In this document: positions 5,043 through 6,111 of the stretch, piece by piece
Layout: every line of letters begins with the position of its first letter
Position numbering within the stretch: the first letter of the stretch is position 1
Assembly (NCBI GenBank): GCA_031289065.1
Contig: JAITQI010000115.1
Span: 1 to 6,111, forward strand
Reading direction: 5' to 3'
DNA: 6,111 nt
Source of the DNA: Oscillospiraceae bacterium
Lineage (GTDB): Bacteria > Bacillota > Clostridia > Oscillospirales > UBA929
The notes under the pieces: generated by a model
Databases searched by the model: none
What the model saw: only the letters and a program-made list of their open reading frames with translations
What the model was told of the DNA's origin: nothing
Made by a program: the position numbers and the translations under genes

Positions 5043-6111
5043 ATGAAATATGACGCTTGGCACATCGCGATGCCCGACCAGGAGGCGTTGGACGCCCTGG
5101 CCGGGGCCGGATACAGCCCGCTGGTGGGGTACGCCCTGTGCGCCCGGGGCTGCCGGAGCGCGGAAGCGGCCAGGGCTTTTGTGGATGTCTCCCAACCCCA
5201 CGATCCCTTTCTGTTGCCCGATATGGCGGCTGCCGTGGACCGTATCCGGCGGGCGCTGGAAGCGGGGGAACCCATGGCGGTCTACGGCGATTACGATGTG
5301 GACGGCATGACATCCGTGGCGCTGCTGACGCGCTTCCTGCGCTCACTGGGGGGGCAGGTGACCACCTACGTGCCGGATCGCATGGAAGAGGGGTACGGCC
5401 TGAACGCGGCCGCCTTGGGGCGTTTATACGACGAGGGCGTTCGACTGGTCATCACGGTGGACGCCGGGATCACGGCCATCGCCGAGGCGGAGACCGCCCG
5501 GGCCATGGGGCTGGAACTGATTATCACCGACCACCACCAGTGCCGTGAGACGCTGCCCGACGCCTGCGCCGTGGTCAACCCCTGCCGGGCGGACTCGGTC
5601 TATCCTTTCGCGCATTTGGCTGGGGTGGGGGTGGCCTTCAAGCTGGCCTGCGCCCTGGCCGCTCCCGTGTCTCAGGACAAGCTGCTGGATCGCTACGGCG
5701 ACCTTTTGGCCTTGGGGACGGTGGCCGACGTCATGCCCTTGTCGGGGGAAAACCGGCTGTTTGTGCGGCGCGGGCTGGCCATTTTGGCCCGGGACGGGCA
5801 GGTGGGTTTACAGGCGCTGCTGACCGAGGCGGGGGCGTCGGACCGACGGATCACCGCCGCCACGCGGGGGTTCACGCTGGCCCCCCGGGTCATTGCCGCC
5901 GGACGCATGGGCAACGCCGCGCTGGCGGTGGAACGGCTGATGACCGACGATCCCATTCGCGCGCCCCATCGGGCCGCCGAACTGTGCGACCGCAACCGGA
6001 CGCGCCAACAGGTGGAAAACGAGATTTTCACCCAGGCGCTGGATCTGATAGACGAGGAGGCCGAAAGCGCGCCCGCCCTTGTGCTGGCCGGGGAGGGCTG
6101 GCATCCTGGGG
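5043..6111 (+). CDS. recJ: Single-stranded-DNA-specific exonuclease RecJ, 3'-truncated by window edge
   Basis: RecJ degrades single-stranded DNA 5' to 3' in RecF-pathway recombination, mismatch repair and base-excision repair, acting in the cytoplasm with Mn2+ or Mg2+. The window shows the first 356 codons. The DHH domain motifs are all present: GDYDVDG (82-88), TVDAGIT (138-144), TDHHQ (162-166), GVGVAFKL (194-201), and TVADVMPLSGENR (226-238) with metal ligand Asp229. The DHHA1-side motif appears as APRVIAAGRMG (280-290). It differs from the usual PRINAAGR in having Ile284 where Asn is expected. The sequence ends at EGWHPG, the start of another conserved RecJ motif, so perhaps 200-450 residues lie outside. 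The ATG at 5043 has a GGGGAGA site 6 nt upstream (5030-5036), and its product starts like typical RecJ (MKYDAWHIA). An in-frame ATG at 4986 would add 19 residues, but it overlaps the predicted -10 element and has no ribosome-binding site. The gene is transcribed separately from amt. Confidence 0.95.
   Translation, partial: MKYDAWHIAMPDQEALDALAGAGYSPLVGYALCARGCRSAEAARAFVDVSQPHDPFLLPDMAAAVDRIRRALEAGEPMAVYGDYDVDGMTSVALLTRFLRSLGGQVTTYVPDRMEEGYGLNAAALGRLYDEGVRLVITVDAGITAIAEAETARAMGLELIITDHHQCRETLPDACAVVNPCRADSVYPFAHLAGVGVAFKLACALAAPVSQDKLLDRYGDLLALGTVADVMPLSGENRLFVRRGLAILARDGQVGLQALLTEAGASDRRITAATRGFTLAPRVIAAGRMGNAALAVERLMTDDPIRAPHRAAELCDRNRTRQQVENEIFTQALDLIDEEAESAPALVLAGEGWHPG

Noticed and set aside
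1..6111. CRISPR arrays, tRNA or rRNA genes, transposase genes, defence or biosynthetic clusters
   Set aside because: I looked for these on both strands and found none; the window is core metabolism, transport and repair, with small intergenic repeats only.

Overview
This window holds five protein-coding genes from a GC-rich bacterial chromosome: the end of a tryptophan operon (trpB, trpA), a ROK-family sugar kinase on the opposite strand, an ammonium transporter fused to a P-II domain, and the beginning of recJ. The genes have strong Shine-Dalgarno sites and sigma-A-type promoters. The TrpA and RecJ sequences look Firmicutes-like, and the intergenic gaps carry AT-rich and hairpin repeats. I infer a GC-rich clostridium, perhaps Oscillospiraceae/Ruminococcaceae. 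That placement comes from remembered family resemblance, not from a search.

Layout. Positions 1-1004 encode TrpB without its N-terminus. TrpA (997-1773) overlaps it by 8 bp and closes the operon. A 33-bp near-perfect inverted repeat (1776-1847) fills the gap between trpA and the convergent ROK kinase gene (2796-1846, minus strand) and includes part of the kinase stop codon. The 369-bp divergent gap 2797-3165 contains the kinase promoter, an 11-bp perfect hairpin joined to an AT-rich tandem array, a G-rich stretch, the amt promoter, and an intrinsic-terminator-like hairpin in the amt leader. The amt-P-II fusion (3166-4881) ends in a hairpin terminator that is recognisably another copy of the repeat at 1776-1859. 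recJ (from 5043) has its own extended -10 promoter and runs off the right edge.

How the genes work together. TrpA and TrpB form tryptophan synthase. The kinase (probably glucokinase) feeds glycolysis, the Amt fusion handles ammonium uptake with a built-in nitrogen/energy sensor, and RecJ is a DNA-repair exonuclease. Apart from trpBA these are separate transcription units, so the window is mostly ordinary core genome, not a defence or mobile island.

I found no convincing undescribed multi-gene system. The points most worth a second look are the transporter-sensor fusion, which has Val where canonical P-II proteins have the uridylylated Tyr51; the terminator placed almost at the inferred amt transcription start, which suggests attenuation; and the dispersed hairpin repeat that serves two gene ends and supplies the last codons of the kinase.
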